From Rhizobium sp. Root1334 (GTDB lineage: Bacteria; Pseudomonadota; Alphaproteobacteria; Rhizobiales; Rhizobiaceae), in NCBI RefSeq assembly GCF_001426665.1, contig NZ_LMEY01000012.1:248001-312000 (forward strand): a DNA stretch of 64,000 nucleotides, written 5' to 3'. The notes beneath the pieces are model-generated. The model was not told the origin of the DNA, did no database searches, and saw only the letters and a list, made by a program, of their open reading frames with translations. A program made the position numbers and the translations under genes. Of this stretch, positions 27,379 to 37,186 are shown piece by piece. Positions within the stretch are counted from its first letter, which is position 1; each line of letters opens with the position of its first letter.

Positions 27379-28215
27379 TTAGCAAGCGACGCCGGCCTCG
27401 CCGCTGATATCGAACGCAATTTGCATACCGTCATAGGCCGGCTCGATATGATCAGGCGTCTCGCGCATCACCGTTTCGTAGTCGAGCGGTGTGTGCATAT
27501 GAGTAAGCACGGCACGCCTGGGGGCAAAGCGCGCGATCCATCCGAGCGATTGCTCGAGCGACAGATGGCTCGGATGGGACTTGTATTGCAGCGTGTCGAT
27601 CACCAGAGTGTCCAGTCCGGCAAGCTTGCCGATGGTCTCCGGCGGAAAATCGCTGACATCGCTGCAATAGGCAAAATCGCCGATGCGAAAGCCCATCGAC
27701 ATGATGCTGCCGTGGTTTTGAAGGACCGGCTGGAACAGGATCGTGCCGCCTGCGCCGCTGATGGCCACAGGCGCCAGCGATGGATCGATGATTTTTGGTT
27801 CGACGATCGGCGGATAGCCGCTGCCTTGCGGCGTCTCCAGGCAGTAGCGAAACCCTTCGCGAATGCGTTCCATGGTCAGCGCATCGGCCCAGATCGGCAT
27901 GCGTCTGCCGGTGTACTGGACATAGCCGCGCAGATCGTCGATGCCGTGGATGTGGTCGGCATGCGGATGTGAATAGAAGACGGCGTCGATATTCTTGACC
28001 TTTGCCGCAATCATCTGCTCGCGAAAATCGGGGCCGGTATCAATAACGACCGTGGTGGTGCCGCCGTCGTCACCTATCTGTTCGATCAGCAAGGCGGCGC
28101 GGGTGCGGCGGTTTTTCGGATTGGCGGGGTCACAAGCACCCCAATCGCCGTTGATGCGCGGCACGCCCGGAGACGAACCACAGCCAAGAATGGTGAAGAC
28201 CCGCCTCACCGCCAT
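27379..28215 (-). CDS. PhnP-like metallo-beta-lactamase-fold hydrolase
   Basis: A 278-aa MBL-fold protein with FTILGCGSSPGVPRINGDWG at the start and the metal motif YSHPHADHIHGIDDLR, then PVLQNHG, YCSDVSDFP and LTHMHTPLDYETV. This resembles PhnP-type phosphodiesterases. The ATG at 28215 follows the tatD stop by one base, so it is translated in one operon with metG, tatD and probably holB/tmk. In many alphaproteobacteria this gene trails tatD; its physiological substrate is unknown. Confidence 0.88.
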   Translation of the reverse strand: MAVRRVFTILGCGSSPGVPRINGDWGACDPANPKNRRTRAALLIEQIGDDGGTTTVVIDTGPDFREQMIAAKVKNIDAVFYSHPHADHIHGIDDLRGYVQYTGRRMPIWADALTMERIREGFRYCLETPQGSGYPPIVEPKIIDPSLAPVAISGAGGTILFQPVLQNHGSIMSMGFRIGDFAYCSDVSDFPPETIGKLAGLDTLVIDTLQYKSHPSHLSLEQSLGWIARFAPRRAVLTHMHTPLDYETVMRETPDHIEPAYDGMQIAFDISGEAGVAC

Positions 28216-28216
28216 C

Positions 28217-28996
28217 TCACAGTCTCGGCATTTTAGAAAAGACGCGGAACGCGTTGTCGGTGGTGATCGCGGCAATCTCTTGCGTCGAAACGCCGATCGT
28301 CTCGGCCAGAACCTGCGCGGTATGCGCCACATAGGCCGGCTCGTTGCGCTTGCCCCGGAACGGTTTTGGCGCCAGATATGGCGCATCGGTTTCGACGATC
28401 ATCCGGTCATGCGGCACAGTCTTGGCAATTTCGCGCAGCTCTTCCGATTTCGGAAACGTCAGGATACCCGAAAAGGAGATGTAGCCGCCCAGATCGACGC
28501 CGACCTTGGCCAGTTCAGGACCGGAGGAGAAACAATGGAGAAGAAAAGGGAAGGCCCCCTTCCCTGTTTCCTCGGTCAGGATCGCCGCCATGTCATCGTC
28601 AGCCGAACGGCTATGGATGACCAGCGGCAGCTGCGTCTCCCGGGCGGCAGCGATATGGCGCCTCAGGCCGATCGCCTGGGCGTCGCGCGGCGCATTATCG
28701 TAGAAATAATCGAGCCCGGCTTCGCCGATCGCCACGACCTTCGGATGCGCCGACAACCGCACCAGATCGTCTGTCTCTATATCCAGTTCCTCATCGGCAT
28801 TGTGCGGATGCGTACCGACGGAACAGAAGACGTTGGCATAGTTTTCGGCAATGGCCAAGATCGTATCAAACTTCTTCACGCGCGTCGAGATGGTGATCAT
28901 CTGCTCAACGCCGACCGCACGCGCCCGCTCGATGATCGCGTCACGCTCGGCGTCAAAGTCCGGAAAATCCAGGTGACAATGGGTATCGATCAGCAT
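28217..28996 (-). CDS. tatD: TatD-family metal-dependent DNase
   Basis: A 259-aa TIM-barrel hydrolase: metal ligands in IDTHCHLDF (start), GEAGLDYFY (central Glu), VIHSRSADDD, LHCFSSG and VETDAPYLAP. Family members show 3'-5' exonuclease or AP-endonuclease activity. It lies 12 bp downstream of metG and directly before the MBL gene, the usual metG-tatD-MBL order of this bacterial group. Confidence 0.93.
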   Translation of the reverse strand: MLIDTHCHLDFPDFDAERDAIIERARAVGVEQMITISTRVKKFDTILAIAENYANVFCSVGTHPHNADEELDIETDDLVRLSAHPKVVAIGEAGLDYFYDNAPRDAQAIGLRRHIAAARETQLPLVIHSRSADDDMAAILTEETGKGAFPFLLHCFSSGPELAKVGVDLGGYISFSGILTFPKSEELREIAKTVPHDRMIVETDAPYLAPKPFRGKRNEPAYVAHTAQVLAETIGVSTQEIAAITTDNAFRVFSKMPRL

Positions 28997-29008
28997 CGCT
29001 GGATGTCC

Positions 29009-30559
29009 TCAAACTTCCGGCGGAACATAGCGCGGGAACACAGGCTTCGGTGCTTCCAGCACCGTTCCGGCGGTGAGGCGTCCGGCTTGGCCGAGCGAGG
29101 CGAAACTGCGGTTATCCGCAGGCACAGCCACGAGATCGAGCAACTTTCCGGCCGATTCCGGCATGATCGGCTGCAGAAGGATGGCGATCTGGCGCACGAC
29201 TTCCGCAGTCACGTAAAGCACGGTTCCCATGCGGGCCGGATCGGTTTTTTTCAGTGCCCACGGCTCCTGACCGGCAAAGTAACGATCGGCCTCGGAGACG
29301 ACGGCGATGATCGAGGCCAGTGCCCGGTGGATCATCAGCGCATTCATGTCGTCGCGGGTCGAGGCATGCAGCGCATCGGCCGCCGCCAGCATCGCCTTGT
29401 CTTCATCGGTGAGCGGCCCGCACACAGGGATCTGCCCGTCGCAATTCTTGACGATCATCGACAGCGACCGGCTGGCGAGGTTGCCGATACCGTTGGCGAG
29501 GTCGGAGTTAATGCGGGTGGCAATCCCCTCCTCGCTATAGCTGCCGTCCTGGCCGAAGGAGACTTCGCGCAGGAAGAAATAGCGGATCGGGTCGAGACCA
29601 AAATGCTCGACCAGATTGACCGGATCGACGACGTTGCCGAGCGACTTCGACATCTTCTCGCCCTTGTTGAGCAGGAAGCCGTGGGCAAAGACCTTCTTCG
29701 GCAAAGGCAGGCCGGCCGACATCAGGAAGGCGGGCCAGTAGACGGCGTGGAAGCGGATGATGTCCTTGCCGATCATGTGGATGTTGGCCGGCCAGTATTT
29801 GGCGCGCGGGTCTTGCGGATCGGTGAGATATCCGGTCGCGGTAATATAGTTGGTCAGGGCATCGACCCAGACATACATGACATGGCTCGGGTCGTTGGGA
29901 ACCGGAATACCCCAATCGAAGGTCGTGCGCGACATGGACAGATCACGCAGGCCGGACTTGACGAAGGAAATCACCTCGTTGCGGCGCTCGGCCGGGCCGA
30001 TGAAGTCCGGATTTTCTTCGTAGTGCTTTAACAGCCTGTCCTGATAGGCAGAGAGCTTGAAGAAATAGCTGGCCTCCTCCACCCACTCCACCGGCGTTCC
30101 CTGTGGCCCGTAGCGTACGCCATCGGCGCGCACTTCGGTTTCACCCTCCTGGTAATAGGCCTCGTCACGCACCGAATACCAGCCGGAATAGCTGTCCTTG
30201 TAGAGATCGCCCGCCTCGCCCATGCGGTTCCAGATATTCTGGACAGCCTCGTGATGACGCGGTTCGGTCGTGCGGATGAAATCGTCGTTGGAGGCATTCA
30301 GCAGAACGGCCATGTTCTGGAATTCGGCCGAGTTGCGGTCGGCCAGTTCCTGCGGGGTGATGCCTTCCTTGCGGGCCGTCTGCTGCATCTTCTGGCCGTG
30401 TTCGTCGGTTCCCGTCAGGAAGAAGACGTCGCGCCCGTCCAGCCGCTGGTAGCGGGCCACCGCATCGGTCGCGATCAACTCATAGGCATGGCCGATATGC
30501 GGCTTGCCGTTCGGATAGGAGATCGCGGTGGTGATGTAGAATGGGGACGTGTCGGTCAT
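29009..30559 (-). CDS. metG: Methionyl-tRNA synthetase
   Basis: A 516-aa class I synthetase. HIGH-type motif [12 protein letters not shown] near the N-terminus, [11 protein letters not shown], then KMSKS motif ([10 protein letters not shown]). It lacks the four-Cys zinc knuckle and the C-terminal dimerisation domain, as in the short MetG2 type. Start set at ATG 30559 ([18 protein letters not shown]), where family homology begins. First gene after holB in the same direction. Confidence 0.96.
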   Translation of the reverse strand: MTDTSPFYITTAISYPNGKPHIGHAYELIATDAVARYQRLDGRDVFFLTGTDEHGQKMQQTARKEGITPQELADRNSAEFQNMAVLLNASNDDFIRTTEPRHHEAVQNIWNRMGEAGDLYKDSYSGWYSVRDEAYYQEGETEVRADGVRYGPQGTPVEWVEEASYFFKLSAYQDRLLKHYEENPDFIGPAERRNEVISFVKSGLRDLSMSRTTFDWGIPVPNDPSHVMYVWVDALTNYITATGYLTDPQDPRAKYWPANIHMIGKDIIRFHAVYWPAFLMSAGLPLPKKVFAHGFLLNKGEKMSKSLGNVVDPVNLVEHFGLDPIRYFFLREVSFGQDGSYSEEGIATRINSDLANGIGNLASRSLSMIVKNCDGQIPVCGPLTDEDKAMLAAADALHASTRDDMNALMIHRALASIIAVVSEADRYFAGQEPWALKKTDPARMGTVLYVTAEVVRQIAILLQPIMPESAGKLLDLVAVPADNRSFASLGQAGRLTAGTVLEAPKPVFPRYVPPEV

Positions 30560-30681
30560 GATCGGGTTTCGGCCTGTGTCTGATCTTGGGTGTCTGGCTA
30601 TTAGCGCATCCAATGGCGGGATGAAACAGTGCACGCCTAGAAAAGCAGCAATGTGATGCCGCAACGAAATACAATGGAAAC

Positions 30682-31725
30682 TCAGGCCATCGTGCGCGAT
30701 GCTGCTTTCACGTCGTCCAGAATCGATAAAACCGTTTGCTTGCGATCGAGATTGTAAGCCTGCGCCACGGCAATCCGCTCGTTAATGCTGCTCGACAAAC
30801 GTGCAAACCGGTCCGCCCTGTCGAGATCGCCAGAGAGCGCGGCGCGGCGTGCCTCCCCCATCAAGTGCCCTGTCACCAGCGCCAGGAAGAACGCGAAAAT
30901 TGTTTCACTGTCCTTTCCAGCCAGCACGTCGGCAAGTTTGTGCATATCCTTGCGGATACCCGGCTCCTGGCCCGCGATGATCGCCTCGAACGTCGCCATG
31001 ATGTCGAGGCCGCCATAGTTGATCAGCTTCAGCGCTTCTGAAACGCTGCCGTCGGCCGATGCCAGCACCTTTTGTCCATCCGGCCCGGAAAGATCGAAGC
31101 CGAGATTGTTCATCGCGTTGCGCATGGCCTCTGGCGCCAGCGGCTTTAGCTGCAACGGTAGGCAACGCGACCGGATTGTCGGCAAAAGCTTACCCGGTGC
31201 ATGGGTCAAGACCAGGAACAACGAGCGCTTCGGCGGTTCCTCGAGGATTTTCAGGATCGCGTTAGCGGCGTTACGATTGAGGTCATCGGCCGGATCGACG
31301 ATGACGATCCGCCAGTTGCCCGTACCCGACGTCTGCGAGAAGAATTTACCAGCCCGGCGCACCTCATCCACCGTAATAGCGCTCTTGACCTTGCCGGTTT
31401 TCTCGTCAACGGGCCGCGTCAGGTGCAGAAGGTTGTGCGACGCACCGGAGGCGATCTGTCGGCTGGCGATCGAGTCCGGATCAGGATCGGCAAGCTCCGC
31501 TGGAGCTTGCGCCGGATCGGGATGGGTGAGCACGTGATTGGCGAAGCGGAAGGCAAGCGTCGCCTTGCCGATGCCTTCAGGCCCTTCGATCAGGATGGCG
31601 TGATGCCCTTTCCCCGACCGGTAGCTTTGTGCCAGAAAATGCCCGGCCTCCCGATGGCCGAAAAGCCGCGTGTTTTCAGCCGGGGAGATGGCGCCGTCGA
31701 GAACGTCGAACCTGTCTGTGCTCAT
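30682..31725 (-). CDS. holB: DNA polymerase III subunit delta'
   Basis: A 347-aa clamp-loader AAA+ protein. Walker A is [14 protein letters not shown]; sensor-1 and SRC-type region are seen in [20 protein letters not shown], and [20 protein letters not shown] covers the Walker B area. The zinc knuckle Cys residues of E. coli delta' are not evident. Start overlaps the tmk stop by four bases (ATGA). Confidence 0.93.
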   Translation of the reverse strand: MSTDRFDVLDGAISPAENTRLFGHREAGHFLAQSYRSGKGHHAILIEGPEGIGKATLAFRFANHVLTHPDPAQAPAELADPDPDSIASRQIASGASHNLLHLTRPVDEKTGKVKSAITVDEVRRAGKFFSQTSGTGNWRIVIVDPADDLNRNAANAILKILEEPPKRSLFLVLTHAPGKLLPTIRSRCLPLQLKPLAPEAMRNAMNNLGFDLSGPDGQKVLASADGSVSEALKLINYGGLDIMATFEAIIAGQEPGIRKDMHKLADVLAGKDSETIFAFFLALVTGHLMGEARRAALSGDLDRADRFARLSSSINERIAVAQAYNLDRKQTVLSILDDVKAASRTMA

Positions 31726-32420
31726 TGGGCCGCTTCCGTATCCGGTCCATTACCCGATCCAGGCAACATCGGCTCGATGATCGAAAGCACATGGGCTGCA
31801 ATGTCGCTGGCCGAGGCAGAGGCATCGACCACGTGGCAACGCCTGGGGTCGGCACTGGCGATATCGAGAAAGGCCTCACGGCGCTTTTCATGGGTCTCGA
31901 GTTCTTCTTTCTCGAAGCGGTCGAGTTCGACTTCCTGGCCCGTCAGGACCTCCGCGGCCCCGGCCCTCCGGCGCACCCGCTCAAGACCAAGGGCGGCCGG
32001 CAGGTCGAAAACGATCGTGCAATCGGGCACCACGCCATTGATTGCCACGCGCTCCAGAGCTTCGATAAAGCCAGGCTCCAGATTGCCGGTGACGCCCTGG
32101 TAGACGCGCGAAGAATCCATGAACCGGTCGCAGATGACGACCGTGCCTTTCAACAGTGCCGGCCGGATCACTTCTTCGACGTGATCGCTGCGCGCAGCGG
32201 CAAACAGGATTGCCTCCATGCGCACGCCGAACTCCTGGGCTGCACCGGATAAAAGCACGTGCCGAACGGCTTCCGCCCCCGGCGAACCGCCAGGCTCGCG
32301 CGTCGTCAGGACACTATAGCCACGCTCGCGCAAGGAATCGGCAAGCAGGCGAATCTGGGTGGATTTTCCAGCGCCCTCGCCGCCTTCGAATGTAACAAAC
32401 ACGCCTGTTCCGACTGACAC
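31722..32420 (-). CDS. tmk: Thymidylate kinase
   Basis: A 232-aa dTMP kinase: P-loop [25 protein letters not shown], the [12 protein letters not shown] motif and the LID region (ERVRRRAG). I use GTG 32420, because the family domain ([11 protein letters not shown]) begins six codons later. It overlaps holB and so couples dTTP supply to the replication clamp-loader gene. Confidence 0.93.
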   Translation of the reverse strand: MSVGTGVFVTFEGGEGAGKSTQIRLLADSLRERGYSVLTTREPGGSPGAEAVRHVLLSGAAQEFGVRMEAILFAAARSDHVEEVIRPALLKGTVVICDRFMDSSRVYQGVTGNLEPGFIEALERVAINGVVPDCTIVFDLPAALGLERVRRRAGAAEVLTGQEVELDRFEKEELETHEKRREAFLDIASADPRRCHVVDASASASDIAAHVLSIIEPMLPGSGNGPDTEAAQ

Positions 32421-32544
32421 TGCTCGATCCCGTATATTATTTTCAATGGAACGCCCGCACAGCGCGGGCGTCCTATCTGTGCCGGGCACAGGGCCTGTTT
32501 AACTGATTGTGCCCGGCCGCGAAACCGCTTGCGGCGTCATTTCA

Positions 32545-33699
32545 TCAGAGCCAGAAGAACAACAGCTCCTGTAGTGCATCCAAGGCCCTAGTGGAGAGCG
32601 ATCCCTGCCCTACCGCAGCATTGGTCTCGACCGGCACCTCACGCAGGAGCCGTTCACCGCTCCAGATTCTCAGCGTACCTGCCTGCTTGCCAGCCTCGAC
32701 CGGCATCGCCAGCGGCCAGCGGTAGATCACCTTAGCCGAAAGCCGCTCCGGATTATTGACTGGCACAAGCACATCGACAGCCGTGGCCGTGACGAGTTGA
32801 ACATGCGACACCGCACCGCCATAGACGCTCGCCTCACCGACGCTATCTCCGGCCTCGAACAGCCTCTTTCTTTCAAATGCCGTCATCGACCAGTCGAGGA
32901 TCTTACGCGTTTCCTCGACGCGCTCCTTGTCGGTCGCAAGGCCACCCAGCGCCAGAAACACGCGTCTTGTGTCCTTCTGCATCGTGGCGACCATGCCAAA
33001 GCCGAACCCTTCGGCAAATCCGGTGACAAATCCGTCGACACCGATATTGGCCGAGATCAGCGGCGTGCGGTTACGCTGAAGGATCTTGTTCCACTGGAAT
33101 TCCGTTTGGGAGTAATATTTGAACAAGTCGGGATAATTGGCCTGAATGTGCTGCGCCAGCAGCGCCATGTCGCGCATCGTTGTCTTGTTCTGAGGATCCG
33201 GCAGACCGGTGGCGTTGCGGAAGACCGAACCGGTCAGCCCGAGTTCCCGGGCGCGGTCTGTCATGCGCTTGGCAAAGGCTTCCTCGCTGCCGGTCATGCC
33301 TTCGGCGAGAATGATGCAGGCGTCGTTGGCGAGCTGGACGGTCACACCCTGGATCAGGTCGACAACACGAACACGTGATTTCAGCGCGGCAAACATAGTC
33401 GACGTTCCCGACGGCGCGCCGCCGGTTCGCCAGGCATGCTCGGAAACGGGGAATTCGGTATCGAGCGTCAGCTCGTTCTTTCGGATTGCGTCGAAGACGA
33501 CTTCCATGGTCATCAGCTTGGCAAGTGATGCCGGTGGGACGACGGCGTTTTCATCCTTGGCGAACAGAACCGTGCCTGTTTCGGCATCGATCAGGTAGAC
33601 CTGCTTCGCCTTGGTTTCGAAAGCCTGCGCCTGCGCCACCGACGGAGCGCAGACAATCAAGACAAGAGAAAAGAGAACCGAGACCAGTCGTGTATGCAT
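32545..33699 (-). CDS. DacF/DacC-like D-Ala-D-Ala carboxypeptidase with altered active-site motifs
   Basis: A 384-aa exported penicillin-binding-protein homologue: signal peptide (to about AQAQA), SxxK motif intact as Ser58-Leu-Ala-Lys61 (PPASLAKLMT), full catalytic and C-terminal beta domains. However, the SxN motif reads Leu123-Ala-Asn125 (VQLANDAC) and the KTG motif reads Val225-Thr-Gly227 (VDGFVTGFAE). Both lose residues normally required for transpeptidase-type chemistry. A GGAG ribosome site precedes ATG 33699. Normal carboxypeptidase activity is doubtful; a modified or structural role in peptidoglycan is possible. Confidence 0.88.
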   Translation of the reverse strand: MHTRLVSVLFSLVLIVCAPSVAQAQAFETKAKQVYLIDAETGTVLFAKDENAVVPPASLAKLMTMEVVFDAIRKNELTLDTEFPVSEHAWRTGGAPSGTSTMFAALKSRVRVVDLIQGVTVQLANDACIILAEGMTGSEEAFAKRMTDRARELGLTGSVFRNATGLPDPQNKTTMRDMALLAQHIQANYPDLFKYYSQTEFQWNKILQRNRTPLISANIGVDGFVTGFAEGFGFGMVATMQKDTRRVFLALGGLATDKERVEETRKILDWSMTAFERKRLFEAGDSVGEASVYGGAVSHVQLVTATAVDVLVPVNNPERLSAKVIYRWPLAMPVEAGKQAGTLRIWSGERLLREVPVETNAAVGQGSLSTRALDALQELLFFWL

Positions 33700-33767
33700 T
33701 CCAAACTCCGGCGCCTTCTCCGGCAATAGCAGCCGGTCCACCGGTGATCAATCACGAAGGATCGGGA

Positions 33768-34802
33768 TTAGCGCGTGACACTCTTGCGCTTGGCATATTC
33801 GACAATCGAATTCGGCGTCAGCGGGTTTTGGTCAACGAGAATGGCATCGAAAGCCGTTTCGGAATCGCTGACACGCGCTTCGACGTAGGCCGCCGCATAG
33901 GCCATGTTGCCAGCGGGCATCGGAATATAGTCTGGGCGCTCGCGCGGGATCGGGCCGATCTCCGGCAGCATCGCGAATGCGTCGAGCCCGGCCGGCGATG
34001 GGCGCGGAATTGCGGTTTCGGCAAGCGCGGTCACCGGCACTCCCATCTCCAGGTTCGATTTGGCCGGAATGGTCAGGGTTCCGAGATTGCCGGCCTGTTT
34101 GCGCAGCGGCTCATTCGAAGCGACCATCACGCCCGTGGCGATCTGGCCTTCTGGGAATGCGTTCGGAGTGCGATCGCCCTTCTTGACGTAGGAAGCCATC
34201 AGATAGGGCATATCGTTGCCTTCGAGCGGCGCCTTGCCGATATACTGGACGCGAACCTGGGCGCTACCCTTGCGCTTCATGTCGAGGAAGTCGGCGGTTT
34301 TTGACGAAACGTCGATGATGCGCCCGTATTCATAAGGACCGCGATCATTGACCCGGACCACGACAGACGTGCCGTTTTCGAGATTGGTAACGCGGGCATA
34401 GCTCGGCAGCGGGAATGTCGGATGCGCAGCCGACAGGTGATACTTGTCGTAAACCTCGCCGTTCGCGGTCAAGCGGCCGTGAAAGGCGGACCCGTACCAC
34501 GAAGACATACCGGTCTTATTGTAACCGAAATCCTCTTTCGGCTGGTACCATTTACCCTTGACCTGATAGGCCTTACCGACCTGGTAGCGGCCGCCGCCCT
34601 TGGGAACAGCCTTCCCCTCGCCAACAACGCGCGGACTGGCCTTCACGCCATAGATCGACTCGGCAAAATATTCCTTGCTGCGCGGCTTGTCTTTTTTGAT
34701 GCCTCCGGTCGATCCGCACGCGGTCAACCCGACGCAAAGCATGGGAATGGCGGCAACCCGCAATCCCTTGAAGAAAAAAGCCGCAGTCAGATTGGAAGTC
34801 AT
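33768..34802 (-). CDS. rlpA: RlpA-like septal lytic transglycosylase lipoprotein
   Basis: A 344-aa protein with lipoprotein signal (lipobox VGLTACGS) and the double-psi beta-barrel of RlpA (MSSWYGSAFHGRLTANGEVY, LSAAHPTFPLPSYARVTNLE, VVVRVNDRGPYEYGRIIDVS). The aspartate of NDRGP is the likely catalytic residue. There is no C-terminal SPOR domain; the tail is low complexity. Start taken at ATG 34802 (MTSNLTAAFFF), with ATG 34841 as an alternative. It is followed by the dac gene, both acting on periplasmic peptidoglycan. Confidence 0.92.
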   Translation of the reverse strand: MTSNLTAAFFFKGLRVAAIPMLCVGLTACGSTGGIKKDKPRSKEYFAESIYGVKASPRVVGEGKAVPKGGGRYQVGKAYQVKGKWYQPKEDFGYNKTGMSSWYGSAFHGRLTANGEVYDKYHLSAAHPTFPLPSYARVTNLENGTSVVVRVNDRGPYEYGRIIDVSSKTADFLDMKRKGSAQVRVQYIGKAPLEGNDMPYLMASYVKKGDRTPNAFPEGQIATGVMVASNEPLRKQAGNLGTLTIPAKSNLEMGVPVTALAETAIPRPSPAGLDAFAMLPEIGPIPRERPDYIPMPAGNMAYAAAYVEARVSDSETAFDAILVDQNPLTPNSIVEYAKRKSVTR

Positions 34803-35508
34803 GTGCCCCACATCGCCATTCGCAAAACTCGTACGCAGCATTTTCCCGCGCTTGCCCCCGCGAAAATACCGGCGTCACGAAATGTAACAGTCGATTAATC
34901 ATGACAACAACGTGGCGAAAATGCGAACGGTTAACCGTGCCGGAATGAAACAATTGAATTTATGGTTTATGAATAGTTAATGGAGGTCCAGCCCAGATAT
35001 TATCGAGATCTGTCGAAAGGCGACCGAAAGCACAGGTGATAGGAGAGTAAAATCAGACGAATACGTTCTCCTAGCAGACATATTCGATATTATGATAACG
35101 AATATCGATTATGGCGCTGCCGGCGTTGCGAATAAATGTGGAAAATACTGAGGCTGACGGTAAATTGCGGCCACGTCCTGCGTGGAGGTATCGGGCGTAT
35201 CGCGGGCGGCATGGGCTTCTGACACGGCCGAGAAAACCCGGTGCATCCTATCACGGCTCATCAACATCGCATGTCCACACAATCTAAACACGGTGTGACG
35301 AACCGGACAGCGGTTGTTTTGTTGCACAGCCGCAACGCGCGTCAGCGACACCTTTCAATTGCACCGCCACCAGCTACGGCCTGCCACAGGACCGGTTGAC
35401 GTTCGCAATCGGCAAGCTATAAAGCGAGCCGTGACAGGCTGATGTCAAAAGTTTGCTCGGGAAAACCACCGCCCGGCCAAAACGGCATCACATTCATGCC
35501 CGTTATCA
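34803..35508. other. Intergenic region before tRNA-Ser
   Basis: About 700 bp. It should hold the rlpA promoter. A weak minus-strand frame ends at 35109 (about 52 codons from 35267, MHRVFSAVSEAHAARDTPDT); it lacks a clear ribosome site and I do not call it. Confidence 0.4.
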
Positions 35509-35598
35509 GGAAGAGTGTCCGAGTGGTTTAAGGAACCGGTCTTGAAAACCGGCGTGCGGGAAACCGTACCGTGGGTTCGAATCCCACCTCTTCCGCCA
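35509..35598 (+). tRNA. tRNA-Ser (TGA)
   Basis: A 90-nt class II tRNA: acceptor GGAAGAG/CTCTTCC, anticodon loop with TGA, long variable arm (GCGTGCGGGAAACCGTACC region) and encoded CCA. Its 3' 64 nt are the left attachment repeat of the mobilizable element. Confidence 0.97.
35535..35598. repeat. attL of the IME
   Basis: The anticodon-arm-to-CCA part of tRNA-Ser; matches 43391-43454 at 63 of 64 positions (GGGAAACCG versus GGGAGACCG). Confidence 0.95.
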
Positions 35599-36135
35599 CA
35601 AGCCTATGAAAAGCTTTGGCAATTTTTGTCGACAAGAAGCGCTCCAAATTGGGGCAAGCTGCAACAGTGTCAACAATTAGCTGCAACAATGCTGCAACTG
35701 CATTCCTGTTGCACAGGGGCCTGATTCTTGTTGCAGGACCGCAACATCGCTGAAAACCTCCCGGCAGGGGTTCCCCTCGCTCTATTCCACGACGAATCTC
35801 CACCCCTTCAGATCGAGCCGCTTGTCTCGATCCGATCGCCTTACGGCGACCGGGCTTCCCGATTAGTCGCGGAACCTTCTCGCTCGGTGACAGCGGGAGG
35901 GGCGGCTGTTCTTGACCTGCGGTCACCGCCATGCCCCGTTCGGGCAAGGCGGGCGAAAAGCCTATGCCGCCCCTCCCACCGTCAACCCCTGCCTGCCGCC
36001 GTGCCGTTCTGAATCACAGTTAACCTTCCGATCGCCATCCGATCGACGACCCGGAAATGATATCCGCGCGTCCTGGGCTCGACTCCTGGAATCTGCTATA
36101 AAGTTCTTGTTTTCAAGGCTTTAGGAGACTCCCGG
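35599..36135. other. IME left end, non-coding
   Basis: No supported gene. GC-rich with several short inverted repeats; could contain integrase arm sites and the promoter of the gene at 36136. Confidence 0.4.
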
Positions 36136-36378
36136 ATGGAGAAGAAAACCACCACTGTTCGCGGCCTCGCATTCGACGTCGTTGTCATCGAAACGATGCA
36201 TCGAGACCGAGCGGGCACTCTCTTCTACCGCGCAGAAGTCTTCATTCGGAACCGGAAAGACGGTGCGCAGCGTCTCGTCCAACGCACTCGCATTCCGAAC
36301 ACCGCGCAAGCCGTCGCTCGCGATGTCCAGCAGCGCGGACTCCGGGCATTGAACTCGTTCACGGTAGCAGCAGTATGA
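36136..36378 (+). CDS. Small hypothetical IME protein
   Basis: An 80-aa basic protein (MEKKTTTVRGLAFDVVVIET...NRKDGAQRLVQRTRIPNTAQ) with a beta-strand-rich start and a helical end. AGGAG lies 8 nt before the ATG. It is the first of two closely spaced genes. Not recognised. Confidence 0.6.
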   Translation: MEKKTTTVRGLAFDVVVIETMHRDRAGTLFYRAEVFIRNRKDGAQRLVQRTRIPNTAQAVARDVQQRGLRALNSFTVAAV

Positions 36379-36392
36379 GGAAGGATCCTGAC

Positions 36393-36665
36393 ATGCAGGA
36401 AACAGCAGACAGCGTAATCTGGCACTACGACGATCAGCACACGGACGGCCCAGCGACCACCGACATTGGAGACCTCAGTATGTACGTCAGTCGCGTGGCT
36501 GACTGCGTAGTGGGCCGCTGGGTCTGGACTGGCGACCTGCCGAACCCGGACTTCTCGAACCCGCGCCCGGCGATCTCCGGATTCGAGACGTCGAGAGAGG
36601 AAGGCATGGCTAAGGCAACCGCTGCAGCCCTGCAGTTCGCCGCTGGTGCCCTTCGGGCGGTGTGA
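36393..36665 (+). CDS. Small hypothetical IME protein
   Basis: A 90-aa acidic protein (MQETADSVIWHYDDQHTDGP...GMAKATAAALQFAAGALRAV). ATG 36393 has the ribosome site GAGGAAGGA; an ATG at 36375, overlapping the previous stop, is an alternative. The same operon as the preceding small gene and the same terminator. Not recognised. Confidence 0.6.
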   Translation: MQETADSVIWHYDDQHTDGPATTDIGDLSMYVSRVADCVVGRWVWTGDLPNPDFSNPRPAISGFETSREEGMAKATAAALQFAAGALRAV

Positions 36666-36746
36666 AAGGATTCGGGTGGGGTCTGTACCCACCCGAGCTC
36701 CCGGAGCACACTCCACGGCCTTTAAAACGCGTTGGAATGTTGACGG

Positions 36747-36768
36747 CGGGGCTCTTCAGCCCCGTTTT
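36747..36768 (+). terminator. Rho-independent terminator
   Basis: Stem CGGGGCT/AGCCCCG with loop CTTC, then TTTT. Together with a hairpin at 36670-36693 it separates the two small plus-strand genes from the converging minus-strand operon. Confidence 0.8.
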
Positions 36769-36775
36769 CGCGTCA

Positions 36776-37186
36776 TCAGCCCCTGACGACGATTGTCACG
36801 GCGACGACCGTGACTGCCCCGCTTTCATCCCCGAGCGAGACCCATACCGGATAGCTCCCCGCGACCAGCCCCCGGCCACCAATCTTTCCGGCTCCAGCGT
36901 CGAAAGTGCCGCCGATCGGAAGGCGGCCGAACAGTAGATAGCTAACGATCCGGCCGGACGCGCCGACAGCGACCGGGCGGAGATCGAGAACTCCGCCGAC
37001 AGCAACCGAGGCTTGCCCAGCCATCGTCGCGCTTAAGCCGGAAGGCACGTCCGGTTCTGGCGGTAGGATGACCGGAGCGGAAGCCGGCGACGTCAGCACG
37101 CCCGAGTCAGAGGAGCGCCATACGACATTGGCGGTATGACCCGGCGCCGCCAGCGACAGACCGAGAAGCAGCGCGACGAACCTCAC
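36776..37186 (-). CDS. Exported Ig-like domain protein
   Basis: A 136-aa protein with a signal peptide (MRFVALLLGLSLAAPGHTA) and a C-terminal domain that follows the putative-Ig (He_PIG-like) pattern: VGGVLDLRPVAVGASGRIVS, YLLFGRLPIGGTFDAGAGKI, GSYPVWVSLGDESGAVTVVA. Start overlaps the upstream stop by four bases. Last gene of the rep-mob operon of the IME. A surface or periplasmic role in transfer or exclusion is conceivable but unsupported. Confidence 0.6.
   Translation of the reverse strand: MRFVALLLGLSLAAPGHTANVVWRSSDSGVLTSPASAPVILPPEPDVPSGLSATMAGQASVAVGGVLDLRPVAVGASGRIVSYLLFGRLPIGGTFDAGAGKIGGRGLVAGSYPVWVSLGDESGAVTVVAVTIVVRG

Noticed and set aside
27995..30031. 678-codon plus-strand frame
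   Set aside because: Runs antisense through the MBL gene, tatD and metG, all of which are clear families.
28997..30681. T-box or SAM riboswitch upstream of metG
   Set aside because: The leader is short and shows no conserved riboswitch core.
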